Shown: piece after piece, positions 16,825-25,625 of the stretch
Layout of the letters: every line of letters starts with the position of its first letter
Position numbering within the stretch: position 1 is the stretch's first letter
From: an uncultured Muribaculaceae bacterium
Lineage (GTDB): Bacteria; Bacteroidota; Bacteroidia; Bacteroidales; Muribaculaceae
DNA length: 64,000 nucleotides
NCBI GenBank assembly: GCA_910588245.1
Contig: CAJUQP010000003.1
Coordinates: forward strand, 1-64,000
Reading direction: 5' to 3'
The notes under the pieces: generated by a model
The model's input: the letters and a program-made list of their open reading frames with translations, nothing else
Databases searched by the model: none
Told to the model about the DNA's origin: nothing
Position numbers and translations under genes: made by a program

Positions 16825-17871
16825 ATGAAAAAAAACATAATATCGATTTTTTTCTTGCTTTGGACTATGTTTTTTTCGGTTCATGCGGAAAATATTAACG
16901 ACAGTACAGCCTATCTGTTCGTGTTCCATCAAGACCCTACGAGCAGCCTATATATGGCCACAAGCCGCGACGGATACACGTTCACGGCCCTGAACCACGG
17001 TCGGCCTGTCATGGCTGGCGATACTCTTGCCACACAGCACGGCATCCGCGACCCGCATATATACCGTGGACCTGACGGTGCCTTCTATCTGGCCATGACC
17101 GACCTGAATCTCCGGGGCAAGGAAATGGGATTCCGCGCCACAAAATGGGAGCGGGATCAGGAAAAATATGGTTGGGGGAACAACCACGGCTTCATTATGA
17201 TGAAGTCGTACGACCTCATAAACTGGACTAAAAGCGTCGCGCACATCGACAAAATGTTTCCGGGTCTTGATGTAGGCTGTGCATGGGCGCCGGAAACAAT
17301 CTATGATCCGGAGGCTAAAAAGATGATGGTATACTTCACCATGCGTCTCGGCAATGGAAAGACAAAACTATACTACAGCTACACGGACGATGACTTTACC
17401 AGACTTGTAACCAAACCAAAGGAACTTTTCAAATATCCTGATCCCAAAGTCCAGATTCTTGACGCCGACATCTCACGGATGCCTGACGGACGGTATTGCC
17501 TGATGTATGTAGCCCAGGAACAGCCCGGCGGAATAAAGATGGCATTCTCCGACAAGATAAACCGTGGCTATAAGTATTCCGATCAATGGGCGGATGCCGA
17601 GCCAGGAGCATGCGAGGCTCCTAACGTATGGAAACGTCATGGTCAGGACTCTTGGGTGCTTATGTATGATATTTTCAGCATCAATCCCCACAACTTCGGC
17701 TTTGTCGAGACAACCGACTTCAAGACCTTCAAAGATCTCGGCCATTTCAACGAAGGACTGATGAAAACCACTAACTTCACATCACCCAAGCATGGCGCCA
17801 TAATTTCCATAACACAGGAACAGGCCGACCGCCTCGAAAAATACTGGGTAGACAAGATGAGCGTCAAATGA
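16825..17871 (+). CDS. Exported GH43-type glycosidase, second copy
   Basis: The 348-residue protein has a signal peptide (cleavage near VHAE). It shows GIRDPHIYRGPDG (catalytic base Asp), CAWAPETIYDPE (the WAPE strand common in GH43), DADISRMPDG and ACEAPNVWK, where the Glu is in the place of the general acid. Unlike its upstream neighbour it therefore keeps the expected Asp/Glu pair. Sequence identity to that neighbour appears low, so the two probably have different linkages. The substrate is not deducible; arabinan or arabinoxylan side chains are typical for the family. Confidence 0.78.
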   Translation: MKKNIISIFFLLWTMFFSVHAENINDSTAYLFVFHQDPTSSLYMATSRDGYTFTALNHGRPVMAGDTLATQHGIRDPHIYRGPDGAFYLAMTDLNLRGKEMGFRATKWERDQEKYGWGNNHGFIMMKSYDLINWTKSVAHIDKMFPGLDVGCAWAPETIYDPEAKKMMVYFTMRLGNGKTKLYYSYTDDDFTRLVTKPKELFKYPDPKVQILDADISRMPDGRYCLMYVAQEQPGGIKMAFSDKINRGYKYSDQWADAEPGACEAPNVWKRHGQDSWVLMYDIFSINPHNFGFVETTDFKTFKDLGHFNEGLMKTTNFTSPKHGAIISITQEQADRLEKYWVDKMSVK

Positions 17872-17920
17872 TGGTACAATCTAATAGTTCAACTATATTG
17901 ATACGCGAGTTCGAAGTAAT

Positions 17921-19087
17921 ATGGCATACGCCGGTAAGGAAATACATCAGAATTATCTCAATACGTTCTACCGTTGCATAACGGAGTCGAAGATGATCTG
18001 CCACGACATGGTGGAGGAGCATAAAATCGTCTATATCATGTCTGGCAGACTCACCTTGCGCTGTGGCAACCGCAATGTAGATGTGGAAAACGGACAAGCC
18101 GTATTCGTGCGGCGCAATCACCTTGTGAAAGAGTATAAGCAACCTGGTGCTGACGGAAAACCTTTTAAGGGTCTCTTCTTCCATCTGAACACTTCCGACC
18201 TAAGGGATCTGGAGGGGAGAATAGAGATTCCTGTTGTCAAGGCCGATGAGTCACTACAACGGGAACTTGCCGTCACACTTTCACCACATCCTTTCCTCAA
18301 AGGATTGTTCATGTCGCTTGACCAGTATTTCTCATCCGAATCTCCAATACCGACATCGCTGATAAAAGCAAAAGTGCAGGAGACAGTGATTGTCATTCTC
18401 CAGCTTTTGCCAGAACTCGCACCCATACTGTTCGATTTTTCAAGACAATGGAAATCAGACCTACGCGAATTTATGGAGAAGAATTTCCTGTGTGACATGA
18501 ATGTGGAGGAGTTCGCACACTTCTCAGGAAGGAGTCTTTCAGGTTTCAAGAGGGATTTCTTTGAGATTTTCGGTCGCACACCACATCAATGGATTGTGGA
18601 CAAGCGTCTTGAATATGCAAAGGAACTTATCGAGAGTAACGCTTATACCCTTTCTGAGGTCTATCTTAGAAGTTGTTTAAAAAGCAACGTTAAATTATGG
18701 GTCGCAGTCTCGGAGCAGATTTTTTCTTGCAGGTGAAGGAGCATAGCGGGCTATGTGACTGAACCAAAAGGAAAAATATGCCCGGGAATGCGAGTCCGGA
18801 ACTATCTTTAAACCAGTGTAATGTTAAACATATTAACATATGAAGCTGACCGGAAATGAAAGTTACCTTAAGTCCGGCACTTTTTTGTTAAAATCCAATC
18901 GCGGCGCAGTCACATAGCCCGCTATGCTCCTTTGCCTTAATTGTATTTTAATTAAAAAATTGCCGCCCATAATTTAACGTTCATTTTTAAACAACTTCTT
19001 AAATCCGGGTTTAAGAATCCGACCCATTTCTCCACAATTTTCAGGAAACGCTATGGAATGACTCCGTCGGAAGCTTTTCCAAAATAA
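17921..19087 (+). pseudogene. AraC-family regulator gene split by a 330-bp insertion
   Basis: The first 748 bases encode a cupin-like sensing part (about 1-170) and an AraC DNA-binding domain that begins at LREFMEKNFL. The frame is cut at LSEVYL by the element at 18669-18998, which adds 22 foreign codons and a stop at 18736. Beyond it, 19002-19087 encodes the missing end in frame: KSGFKNPTHFSTIF and GMTPSEAFPK, then TAA. Removing the element and one TTA copy restores an uninterrupted 277-codon gene. The lost part is the second helix-turn-helix, so the truncated 271-residue protein should not bind DNA normally. It lies 49 bases after the GH43 pair, its likely target. Confidence 0.92.
18669..18998. 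mobile_element. 330-bp MITE-like element with long inverted ends
   Basis: The ends start GAAGTTGTTTAAAAA and finish with the complement. The outer inverted repeat runs about 33 bp with two mismatches (18669-18701 against 18966-18998). A second, perfect inverted repeat of 26 bp lies inside (18736-18761 against 18907-18932) and is itself partly palindromic (CATAGCGGGCTATG). The element is flanked by TTA on both sides (18666-18668, 18999-19001), a 3-bp target duplication. It encodes no transposase, so it must have been moved by an IS elsewhere. A TNA duplication is seen in some IS5-group elements, but the family is not settled. Confidence 0.9.
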
Positions 19088-19116
19088 GATTCACCCCGGG
19101 CAATTCCTAACGACAT

Positions 19117-19142
19117 ACCCCCCGACATCACTGCCGGGGGTT
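19117..19142 (+). terminator. Terminator of the AraC-type gene
   Basis: ACCCCC and GGGGGT arms around about 14 bases, followed by TTGT, lie 30 bases after the stop of the reconstructed AraC gene. Confidence 0.6.
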
Positions 19143-19197
19143 TGTCTGTTATGTATGACTATGAAAAGTGTGGCACCAATCGGATATCCAAATTTGC

Positions 19198-20262
19198 TTA
19201 TCGGTCAGTTTCATTTTCCATTCCAAGTCTATTTCCCATTTTATCAATCCAATACCAGCTGTCGCTTACCCAATAATGATATTCTCCATCGCTGCCTTCC
19301 ACTTCTTCAAGGTGTCCGCGGTCTGTCACTTTTGCACGGCCGTTCTTAAACGGGAATCCGAAAGCGAAACGCGGTGATATAATCACAGCATTGTTTACAG
19401 TGGCATAGCCTACTTTCCCATCTTTATCGACAATTCTATAGCGACCATCCGACACATAATCATCGCCATTATCATATTGATATGGTTTGAACCCAGATTT
19501 TGCAACTGATGGATAATGCCCGGCAGTTGTGACTACAAGCATTTTCTTTGCCTTTCCGCAGGATGTAAGCAATAGTTTTTCCGAATCAATCGCGACAGCA
19601 TCAATTACACTGTCTATCAAAAGTGTGTTAGACGCATATTTTATCGCTCCTGTTTTTCCAACCAGTCGTCCGGGGTATTCCTCTATAATACCCCTATCCT
19701 CACCATCAACGATCAGATGGATTGATGTCTGTTTCGTTCTGACTCGACACAAGCCGTTAATCCGTATATTATTTTTGCAGAGAGTTGAGTCAATAAGTTC
19801 TACTTTCTCAATATCGTGTTCCTGCAGCACCGGCATCGCTTCACATATCAATGTCTCCAATGAAACATCACCGAATGGTGACTGACACCATATATCCGGA
19901 TAATCAACATCCGCTATTGAATCATCTACAATCCATAAAGGATTTTTCCATCCTCCATCATCTTCCATTTCAATAAGCATGTTTTCATTAGCGATAGCAA
20001 CTGTATCCTTGCACCCCACTGATCGGACTCTCAATAGCTCATTCTCGGGGACGATTGCAGTAAACTTACCTTCAACATCGGCTATGGCTACTATGTTGTC
20101 TTTCCTATCAGCAAACATGGTTTTGACAGACGCAGCGATCATCGGCTCTCCGTCATACATTACTCCCACACGCCTTCCCACATGGATGTTCTGTGCGTAG
20201 ATGCTTATGCACATGATCAGCAAAATGCTAATAATCAAATATTTTATTTTTATCAGTTTCAT
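19198..20262 (-). CDS. Exported WG-repeat-like protein with an N-terminal CarboxypepD-like segment
   Basis: The 354-residue protein has a signal peptide (cleavage near SIYAQ). Residues about 40-90 (ADVEGKFTAIVPENELLRVRSVGC) resemble a carboxypeptidase-regulatory-like beta-sandwich. Near the C-terminus a segment reading GRYRIVDKDGKVGYATVNN and FPFKNGRAKV fits one or two WG repeats. Such proteins are common in Bacteroidetes and have no defined biochemical role. It is a single gene between the AraC remnant and the AlbA/Schlafen-type remnant, in the part of the window with most rearrangements. Confidence 0.6.
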   Translation of the reverse strand: MKLIKIKYLIISILLIMCISIYAQNIHVGRRVGVMYDGEPMIAASVKTMFADRKDNIVAIADVEGKFTAIVPENELLRVRSVGCKDTVAIANENMLIEMEDDGGWKNPLWIVDDSIADVDYPDIWCQSPFGDVSLETLICEAMPVLQEHDIEKVELIDSTLCKNNIRINGLCRVRTKQTSIHLIVDGEDRGIIEEYPGRLVGKTGAIKYASNTLLIDSVIDAVAIDSEKLLLTSCGKAKKMLVVTTAGHYPSVAKSGFKPYQYDNGDDYVSDGRYRIVDKDGKVGYATVNNAVIISPRFAFGFPFKNGRAKVTDRGHLEEVEGSDGEYHYWVSDSWYWIDKMGNRLGMENETDR

Positions 20263-20439
20263 GTCAGAAGTTTTATTGGGCTATTAAAATCAGAATCACT
20301 GCGAGGACGAGGAAGCCGAGGCGACATAATCATTAAGTACCGACAGGTCAATCCTCATCATAAAGTCATTAAGCTGCGCCATATCTTTGAGTGTTACTCG
20401 TCAAAATCTACGTATTTTTCAAACTGCGTAAAATGCAAC

Positions 20440-20741
20440 TTATAATGAATGATTGATTATCTCCCAATGACCGCCTCGGTCCGCGCCAACACGTCGGATT
20501 ATCTTTTCATAGCCACGACCCCACGCCTCGATGAATCCTGCGCGGTAGAAAACCTGCGCCATCTTTGGATTGCGAGGTCTGGAGGTATGTTATGGAGATT
20601 GTCAACACCAACAACAGTCATGTCATCGTCGATACCAATGTAAATTTTTCCACCTTGCGCGTTAGCGAAGCCGGATACCCACTTCAGGTACTCGTCTTTC
20701 CATATACGCTTATATTCAGTATTCTGGTTCTCGTTGTTCAT
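20440..20741 (-). pseudogene. AlbA_2/Schlafen-type ATP-binding protein gene, internally deleted
   Basis: From 20741 the minus strand encodes a normal AlbA_2 N-terminus (EYKRIWKDEYLKWVSGFANA, then GGKIYIGIDDD and VVGVDNL). After about 55 codons it jumps, with a frame change near 20570-20580, into RNPKMAQVFYRAGFIEAWGRG and EKIIRRVG, the C-terminal GHKL-ATPase-like part of the same family, and ends at TAA (20440-20442). The central several hundred codons are gone and the end is cut short. Intact relatives are about 400-500 residues and act as DNA-binding or nucleotide-binding regulators. The promoter at 20797-20827 is still present. Confidence 0.75.
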
Positions 20742-20796
20742 ATCAGGAGCCAAGAGGAATCACACAGGACAAACCGTTATGCCTTCTCCCGTTATG

Positions 20797-20827
20797 CAAA
20801 GTTACCACAAAATCCTGACTTCCACAA
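20797..20827 (-). promoter_or_regulatory. Surviving promoter of the AlbA_2-type remnant
   Basis: On the minus strand TTG (20825-20827) and TAACTTTG (20797-20804) match the -33 and -7 boxes with a 20-base spacer, some 55 bases before the start at 20741. Confidence 0.65.
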
Positions 20828-20860
20828 GCTAATGCGCAATTTTGAAATGTTGCAGCACAT

Positions 20861-21594
20861 GAAAATCCAAAGAAAATCGTTATATTCGACCGTTACGGGC
20901 ATCTGCCCTCGGTGGCGGTCGCCGACTCCGGCTATGGTTCGGAAGAGAACTACCGCTTCATGGACGAGGCCGGCATGGAGGCCCACGTCAAATACAACCG
21001 CTTCCACATCGAACAGCGTCCCCGCTACAAACCCAATCCGTTCCATCACGACAACTTCCACTACAACGCAGCCGAAGACTACTATGTCTGCCCTATGGGA
21101 CAGCACATGACTCGCATCGGCACCACCCGTTCGAAGACCGCAAGCGGTTACCGGAGCGAAAGCACACGCTACCGCGCGGAGAACTGTCAGGAGTGCCCGC
21201 TGCGGTGCCTGTGCTACAAAGCCAAAGGAGACAGACGAACAATCGAGGTCAACCACCGACTGAATGGATACAAACGGAAGGCTCGGGAACTGCTGACATC
21301 GGAAGAAGGACTCAAACACAGGGGCCGGCGATGCATCGAATCCGAAGCCGTCTTCGGGCAGATGAAGTTCAACATGGCATACCGCCGCTTCCGCCACTTC
21401 GGAAAGACAAGGTCACGATGGACTTTGCCTTCTTCGCTATTGCCTTCAACATCTGGAAAATGTGCTCGAAAATAGCAAAACAGACCAAAAACGGGGGAAA
21501 TACACCCCCTTTTGGCCTGTTTTTGCTTATATCCCGGTTTTTATCGCCCGAGAATCGAATATTTTGGAAAAATCCTCAAAAATCAGTCGCATGA
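20861..21594 (+). mobile_element. IS1182-like transposase remnant (3' half, frameshifted)
   Basis: The plus strand encodes the C-terminal half of a DDE transposase of the IS1182 kind: PSVAVADSGYGSEENYRFMD (second catalytic Asp region), the cysteine cluster NCQECPLRCLCY, and CIESEAVFGQMKFNMAYRRF with the catalytic Glu. Near 21405 one base is missing: FGK continues as TRSRW in the first frame, but DKVTMDFAFFAIAFNIWKMC in the next, which then runs to a stop at 21594. The N-terminal half is absent. The element can no longer move by itself. Confidence 0.85.
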
Positions 21595-21624
21595 AATAGA
21601 TCCGCTCCACAACGAGCAAAAATC

Positions 21625-21664
21625 AGAGGCTGCCCCGTAAAAACTTAATTACGACACAGCCTCT
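21625..21664 (+). terminator. Hairpin at the end of the IS remnant
   Basis: AGAGGCTG (21625-21632) and CAGCCTCT (21657-21664) pair, with GCCCCGT/ACGACAC-type partial pairing inside. The stem GAGGCTG(T/C) recurs at 30464-30487 and 48386-48421. It may be the right end of the IS or a general terminator type. Confidence 0.5.
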
Positions 21665-22062
21665 AGCATAACCTCAATATCGTTATCAGACCTCAGCACC
21701 GCCGTTTCGTCCGGCATATCGTCCAAACGGGCTTTAATCCCTAAAGACAGACAACCCTGACATTCCTGCCGGGGTTGCCTTTCTGTTTTGTATGGCTCTT
21801 TATGATCTGGTTACATTCGAGATACCAACCTAACAGCGAAAAGCGTCCGCGCGTGGCACTGCATTACGCTCTTGATCTCGGCGGCATCAAATGGAGACAA
21901 GCTTGCCGTTTCTGGATTCTTTACTTTTCATCGTTGTCAGATGCCGTTTTTATGCGACATTCGTGAGATAATTGAGCAATGGACACGGCATAATAGCCCT
22001 ATTGTCAGGAATTTTAACTAACTTTGCATTAGCGTAGGCTGTTTGTCGGCCTACTTTTTAAT
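21665..22062 (+). other. Intergenic region before the TPR regulator
   Basis: No gene I can support lies in these 398 bases. CAACCC/GGGTTG at 21752-21775 makes a small hairpin with downstream T's. A frame of about 70 codons ending at 22020 (GYIRDTNLTAKSVRAWHC...) has no recognisable family and no good start; it may be a remnant. TAACTTTG at 22019-22026 is a probable -7 box for the next gene. Confidence 0.4.
22019..22026 (+). promoter_or_regulatory. Probable -7 box of the TPR regulator gene
   Basis: TAACTTTG fits TAnnTTTG, 37 bases before the start codon. The only TTG upstream (22002-22004) is 14 bases away, shorter than usual, so the -33 box is uncertain. Confidence 0.45.
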
Positions 22063-23706
22063 ATGGCTAAACGAAACTTTGTATCGACATATAGTCTTTT
22101 ATGGGTGCTTGTAATAGCTTTTATTACCGGCTCCGTATTTTCATGCACGGACAATTCGGAGTCAGAGAAACGGTTGACGAGTGCGGAGGCACTGATGAAT
22201 CAGCATCCCGATTCGGCGTTGGTTATTCTGCAAGGCATAGACCGTTCATCCCTCAGTTCGGACAAGGTGAAAGCCCGATATGCGTTGCTGATGTCGCAGG
22301 CCCTCGATAAGAACTATATCGACACAACCACCTTTGATATCCTCCAGCCCGCGATTGATTATTACACTGATAAAGGCACTCCCGATGAAAAGCTAAAGAC
22401 ATTCTACTATCAGGGTCGTATCTATCAGAACAAGGGCGATGAAGATAACGCCATGCTTTCTTTCATAAATGCACGGGAAACAACGGGTGTTACCGACACC
22501 CTGACACTCGCGCACCTCCTTGTGGCTCAGGGGACATTATATTTAAGACAATATAAGACATCAGATTTTGTGTCGAATAATCTTGAAGCTGCAAAATTAT
22601 ACGGTTCTCTCGGCAAGCATATTCTTGAAATCGACAGCTATGCCAAAGCGTTGAACGGATATGTCATCATGGATGACAAAACGGCGGCAGATAGCGTCAT
22701 GTCGGTCTGTGTCCCTTTGATAAGAGAATTTCCTGATGGCGAAGCGTCCCTGTTTCCGGCCATGCTGGGGTACACGATAGATTTTTGCTCCCCCGATGAA
22801 ATAAAAACATTTTTAGACAATTACAAGGACATTGAGTTAGGACACGATGAAATTATGGATTTTGCCCGCAGCTATTCAAAAGTCGGAGAGTTAGACAAGG
22901 CTTTGGAATTTATTTCATCAATCAGTCCTGCACCAAATACTCCTGATTCTTTGAAATATGCGACGGTAAAACTTGACATTCTTGAAAAACAAGGGAACTA
23001 TGAGCAAGCATTGAGTTTATATAAGGACTACTCCGCGATGCTTGAACGATACCAGTATGAACTTCTCACCCAAGACTTGCTGTTCGCAGACAAGAAACAC
23101 CAGCTTGAGGTGGATGTTCTGCAAGAGAGAACGCAAAAGGAACGCTTCGTCTGGATTGCGCTCGGCGTCATACTGCTGCTGATAATCATATATCAGATGT
23201 GGGTGAGGAAATTGAGGATTGAGCATGAGAATGATTTGCTTAAAATCCAGACCTTGCAGCAAAACCTTTTTGAAAACGGACAAAAACAGAACGAGGCGAA
23301 AGAAAGAATCCAAAAATTGTTCCAGTCTCGTTTTCATCTTCTTGACGGACTCGCATCTTCTTACTATGAGTCAAAGGAAACCGGACAGGAACAGAAACGT
23401 ATATTCGCGGAAGTGAAGGAATCCATCAACAATTTCAGCTCCGATGAAACGATTACGGAACTGACAGAAATTGTCAACGGATACAACAACGGACTGATGG
23501 ACCGTTTCAGAGCCGATTTCCCGAAATTGTCCCAATCACGCTTCCGGTTCGCCCTTTATCTTTTCTGCGGATTCTCCCTGCCTTCGATCAGTATTTTCGC
23601 CGGCATGGAATTAAGGAATGTCTATGTCCATAAATCTCGCCTGAAGTCGCTAATTTCCGGTAGCGACTCTCCATACAAGGCAGAATATCTCCGATATTTT
23701 GAGTAA
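22063..23706 (+). CDS. Membrane-anchored TPR regulator with cytoplasmic LuxR-like end
   Basis: The 547-residue protein begins with a signal sequence ending in VFSC (lipoprotein box near residue 28). It has a periplasmic row of TPR-like helix pairs (about 35-345), one membrane helix (about 362-381, ALGVILLLIIIYQMW), a coiled-coil stretch (385-440), and a C-terminal helical domain (about 486-535, SQSRFRFALYLFCGFSLPSISIFAG) that resembles a LuxR-type helix-turn-helix. This layout is frequent in Bacteroidales, where such proteins stand next to envelope gene sets and are thought to regulate them. Here it heads an eight-gene same-strand set. Both anchoring by lipid and by the TM helix look possible. 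Confidence 0.7.
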   Translation: MAKRNFVSTYSLLWVLVIAFITGSVFSCTDNSESEKRLTSAEALMNQHPDSALVILQGIDRSSLSSDKVKARYALLMSQALDKNYIDTTTFDILQPAIDYYTDKGTPDEKLKTFYYQGRIYQNKGDEDNAMLSFINARETTGVTDTLTLAHLLVAQGTLYLRQYKTSDFVSNNLEAAKLYGSLGKHILEIDSYAKALNGYVIMDDKTAADSVMSVCVPLIREFPDGEASLFPAMLGYTIDFCSPDEIKTFLDNYKDIELGHDEIMDFARSYSKVGELDKALEFISSISPAPNTPDSLKYATVKLDILEKQGNYEQALSLYKDYSAMLERYQYELLTQDLLFADKKHQLEVDVLQERTQKERFVWIALGVILLLIIIYQMWVRKLRIEHENDLLKIQTLQQNLFENGQKQNEAKERIQKLFQSRFHLLDGLASSYYESKETGQEQKRIFAEVKESINNFSSDETITELTEIVNGYNNGLMDRFRADFPKLSQSRFRFALYLFCGFSLPSISIFAGMELRNVYVHKSRLKSLISGSDSPYKAEYLRYFE

Positions 23707-23715
23707 TTCGCCTGT

Positions 23716-23791
23716 ATGCAAGGTGATGCAAGAAAATATTTTTGACCTCTATTGATTATCAGCAACTTATAAGAGCAGATGCAAGGTGATG
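23716..23791 (+). repeat. 13-bp direct repeat, 63 bp apart, upstream of the envelope operon
   Basis: ATGCAAGGTGATG occurs at 23716-23728 and again at 23779-23791, a 63-bp offset (six helical turns). The second copy ends four bases before the -33 box of the promoter at 23795-23825. I did not find a third copy by eye. A pair of phased activator or repressor sites is the likely meaning. Confidence 0.7.
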
Positions 23792-23794
23792 TAG

Positions 23795-23825
23795 TTTGAG
23801 GTGTCCTTGGATTGGAGTAATTTTG
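23795..23825 (+). promoter_or_regulatory. Promoter of the envelope operon
   Basis: TTTG (23795-23798) and TAATTTTG (23818-23825) with a 19-base spacer match the Bacteroidota consensus; the next start codon is 27 bases further. Confidence 0.8.
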
Positions 23826-23851
23826 CATTGTAAAACAACCAAAAATTACTC

Positions 23852-24301
23852 ATGAAAGAATCCCTCAAATACGGACTCCTGACAGGTCTTGGATATTGCG
23901 CGATTGTCGGCGTGATACACCTCGTGGGCCTGTGCATAGGATACATTGCCGGAGGTGTTGACAACTTCCTTTATTCATCGAGGCTCTATATGTATTTTGC
24001 GGTCGCCGGATTGTGCGGCTCATTCATCTGCGGTTTCCTTTATCCGATAATTCTGTCGAGATATGTATCACGGTATATGTCGGAATATCCCGATGTGCCG
24101 ACTCACTATATAAAGGAGATTAGTCGCGGGAAACTACTGTCAAACTATTATCATATCATTGCTCTGGTATGTATAATCTGCGGCGTCGGGTTCCTGCACT
24201 CGATTGACAGATTTCCCCTCTTGGTGTGCGTTCTTTTGTCTGGTGGCTTATTATTCCTGTTCTTATACATCAAGAATAAAAAACGCTATCAAAATATATA
24301 A
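23852..24301 (+). CDS. Small four-helix membrane protein, unknown function
   Basis: The 149-residue protein has hydrophobic segments near 8-33, 47-70, 100-118 and 121-140, with a polar loop in the middle (SRYMSEYPDVPTHYIKEISRGK). It lies directly behind a consensus promoter with the 13-bp repeats, and 26 bases before a lipoprotein gene. I do not recognise the family. As first gene of the operon it may be a partner of the regulator upstream or part of the envelope machinery that follows. Confidence 0.7.
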   Translation: MKESLKYGLLTGLGYCAIVGVIHLVGLCIGYIAGGVDNFLYSSRLYMYFAVAGLCGSFICGFLYPIILSRYVSRYMSEYPDVPTHYIKEISRGKLLSNYYHIIALVCIICGVGFLHSIDRFPLLVCVLLSGGLLFLFLYIKNKKRYQNI

Positions 24302-24327
24302 ATCACTTAAGATAAACTGTAAATAAT

Positions 24328-25059
24328 ATGATAACGAGAAAACTATTATTAACCGCTGTGTTCGGAGTAGGCGCACTCCTTGTCGGGTGTAGCGATGACA
24401 ATACAGTTTTCAATGAGCCGGAAGTGATCAGAGCATACGAAACTGATGCGCAGGTAATGGCTCAGTTTGTAGAAGTTGACCGAACTACTGGCACTTATGT
24501 TCTTAACCCGGATAAGAAGGTGACAGCCTCCGATTATATACTCAATCGAAGCAGGGAAGAACTTATGGCTGTTAACCAGATTAACAGAAATCGTTTCATC
24601 AAAGAAATGGAGGCTGTAAACCGCCAACTTTCGGCAGCAAAACGTTCCGGAATGGCAAGTGCCTTTGTTTACTCCACACAGACATCAAACCTCGTTATTG
24701 ATGGCAATGATGATGATTCATTCCAGATCGCAAAACTTGACGATAATGCTAATTGTTTGAGTCGAGTTGCCTCTTTGACTTTAGAGAATGGCAAAAACCG
24801 GAGTACCAGTTTCTTCACTCATTCAGACATGACAATGACCGTTAATTCCGGAAGCGGCTCTATATTCTATTGTGCGCAGGTATCGCTGGGAGATCAGAGC
24901 AATGAAAATGCCGAGATTGTCTTCATATCGGGTGTAAAATCTGTTATCCCTGATCATTCCTATCTGCTTATCGCACCGGCAATACTTGACGGAAATAAAA
25001 CCATAAGCGGAATAGCATTAATCGGCGATGGCAATGTAACTGTTTCTATTGCATTATGA
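24328..25059 (+). CDS. Lipoprotein of unknown function
   Basis: The 243-residue protein has a type II signal peptide with lipobox LLVGC (Cys21), followed by SDDN. An Asp two residues after Cys is present, but the Bacteroidota surface-export signal cannot be judged with certainty. The middle (75-110) is helical and charged, and the C-terminal half (115-243) alternates short hydrophobic strands, suggesting a beta-sandwich. The stop overlaps the next start (ATGA), indicating coupled translation with the lipocalin-like lipoprotein. Confidence 0.65.
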   Translation: MITRKLLLTAVFGVGALLVGCSDDNTVFNEPEVIRAYETDAQVMAQFVEVDRTTGTYVLNPDKKVTASDYILNRSREELMAVNQINRNRFIKEMEAVNRQLSAAKRSGMASAFVYSTQTSNLVIDGNDDDSFQIAKLDDNANCLSRVASLTLENGKNRSTSFFTHSDMTMTVNSGSGSIFYCAQVSLGDQSNENAEIVFISGVKSVIPDHSYLLIAPAILDGNKTISGIALIGDGNVTVSIAL

Positions 25060-25499
25060 AGCTTTTGAATTATCTTACATTGACTTTGGTTACATTCGTT
25101 CTCGTTTCATGTGAGGAACGAACCGGTTATTATACCAATGAGCAGCAAGAAATAATTGCGAAACTGACTGCGAATGAATGGAGATTGGTCTATGAACATA
25201 TCCCAAACTTTGAACCTGATGAACTTCAAGAAGAAGGATGGGTATATAAATTCAATGCTAATGGCACAGGTTCATTCAAATGGATGAAATGGGAAGACGG
25301 AAGTATCAATGACGAACCTACATATTTTCATTGGACTTTCACAACTGATAATTTTAATGTAATATACATTGACAAAACGGAGAGGTTCTTTTTGATAGAT
25401 AAACTGACAGCAAAAGAATTATGGGTTTATAACTCATATCAAGACCCTGTATTGTATCCAAATGCCGATGAAGTATTTTGGAAATTTGTAGCACAATGA
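25056..25499 (+). CDS. Lipocalin-like lipoprotein
   Basis: The 147-residue protein has lipobox VLVSC (Cys19), then EERTGYY. The rest reads as a small up-and-down barrel: NEWRLVYE, WVYKFNANGTGSF, YFHWTFTT, LIDKLTAKELWVYNS, a strand order typical of lipocalin-like domains in Bacteroidetes lipoproteins. It starts inside the stop of the preceding gene. The lipoprotein at 29914-30399 has the same plan, so the two probably flank the operon as paralogues. Ligand unknown. Confidence 0.65.
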   Translation: MKLLNYLTLTLVTFVLVSCEERTGYYTNEQQEIIAKLTANEWRLVYEHIPNFEPDELQEEGWVYKFNANGTGSFKWMKWEDGSINDEPTYFHWTFTTDNFNVIYIDKTERFFLIDKLTAKELWVYNSYQDPVLYPNADEVFWKFVAQ

Positions 25500-25625
25500 T
25501 TTGGTTATAATTAGCATGACAGTATTAAACATAAAGAAAAGGAGAGAAATATTTATCGAATTTTGTCATTGTCGAATCCGATAGCCTTGCGACAATAAGC
25601 AAAAGCGACAAAAAATATGTCACTT

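Noticed and set aside
19198..19377. Short plus-strand frames at the end of the WG-repeat gene
   Set aside because: They have no start context or family pattern and lie opposite the C-terminus of the minus-strand protein.
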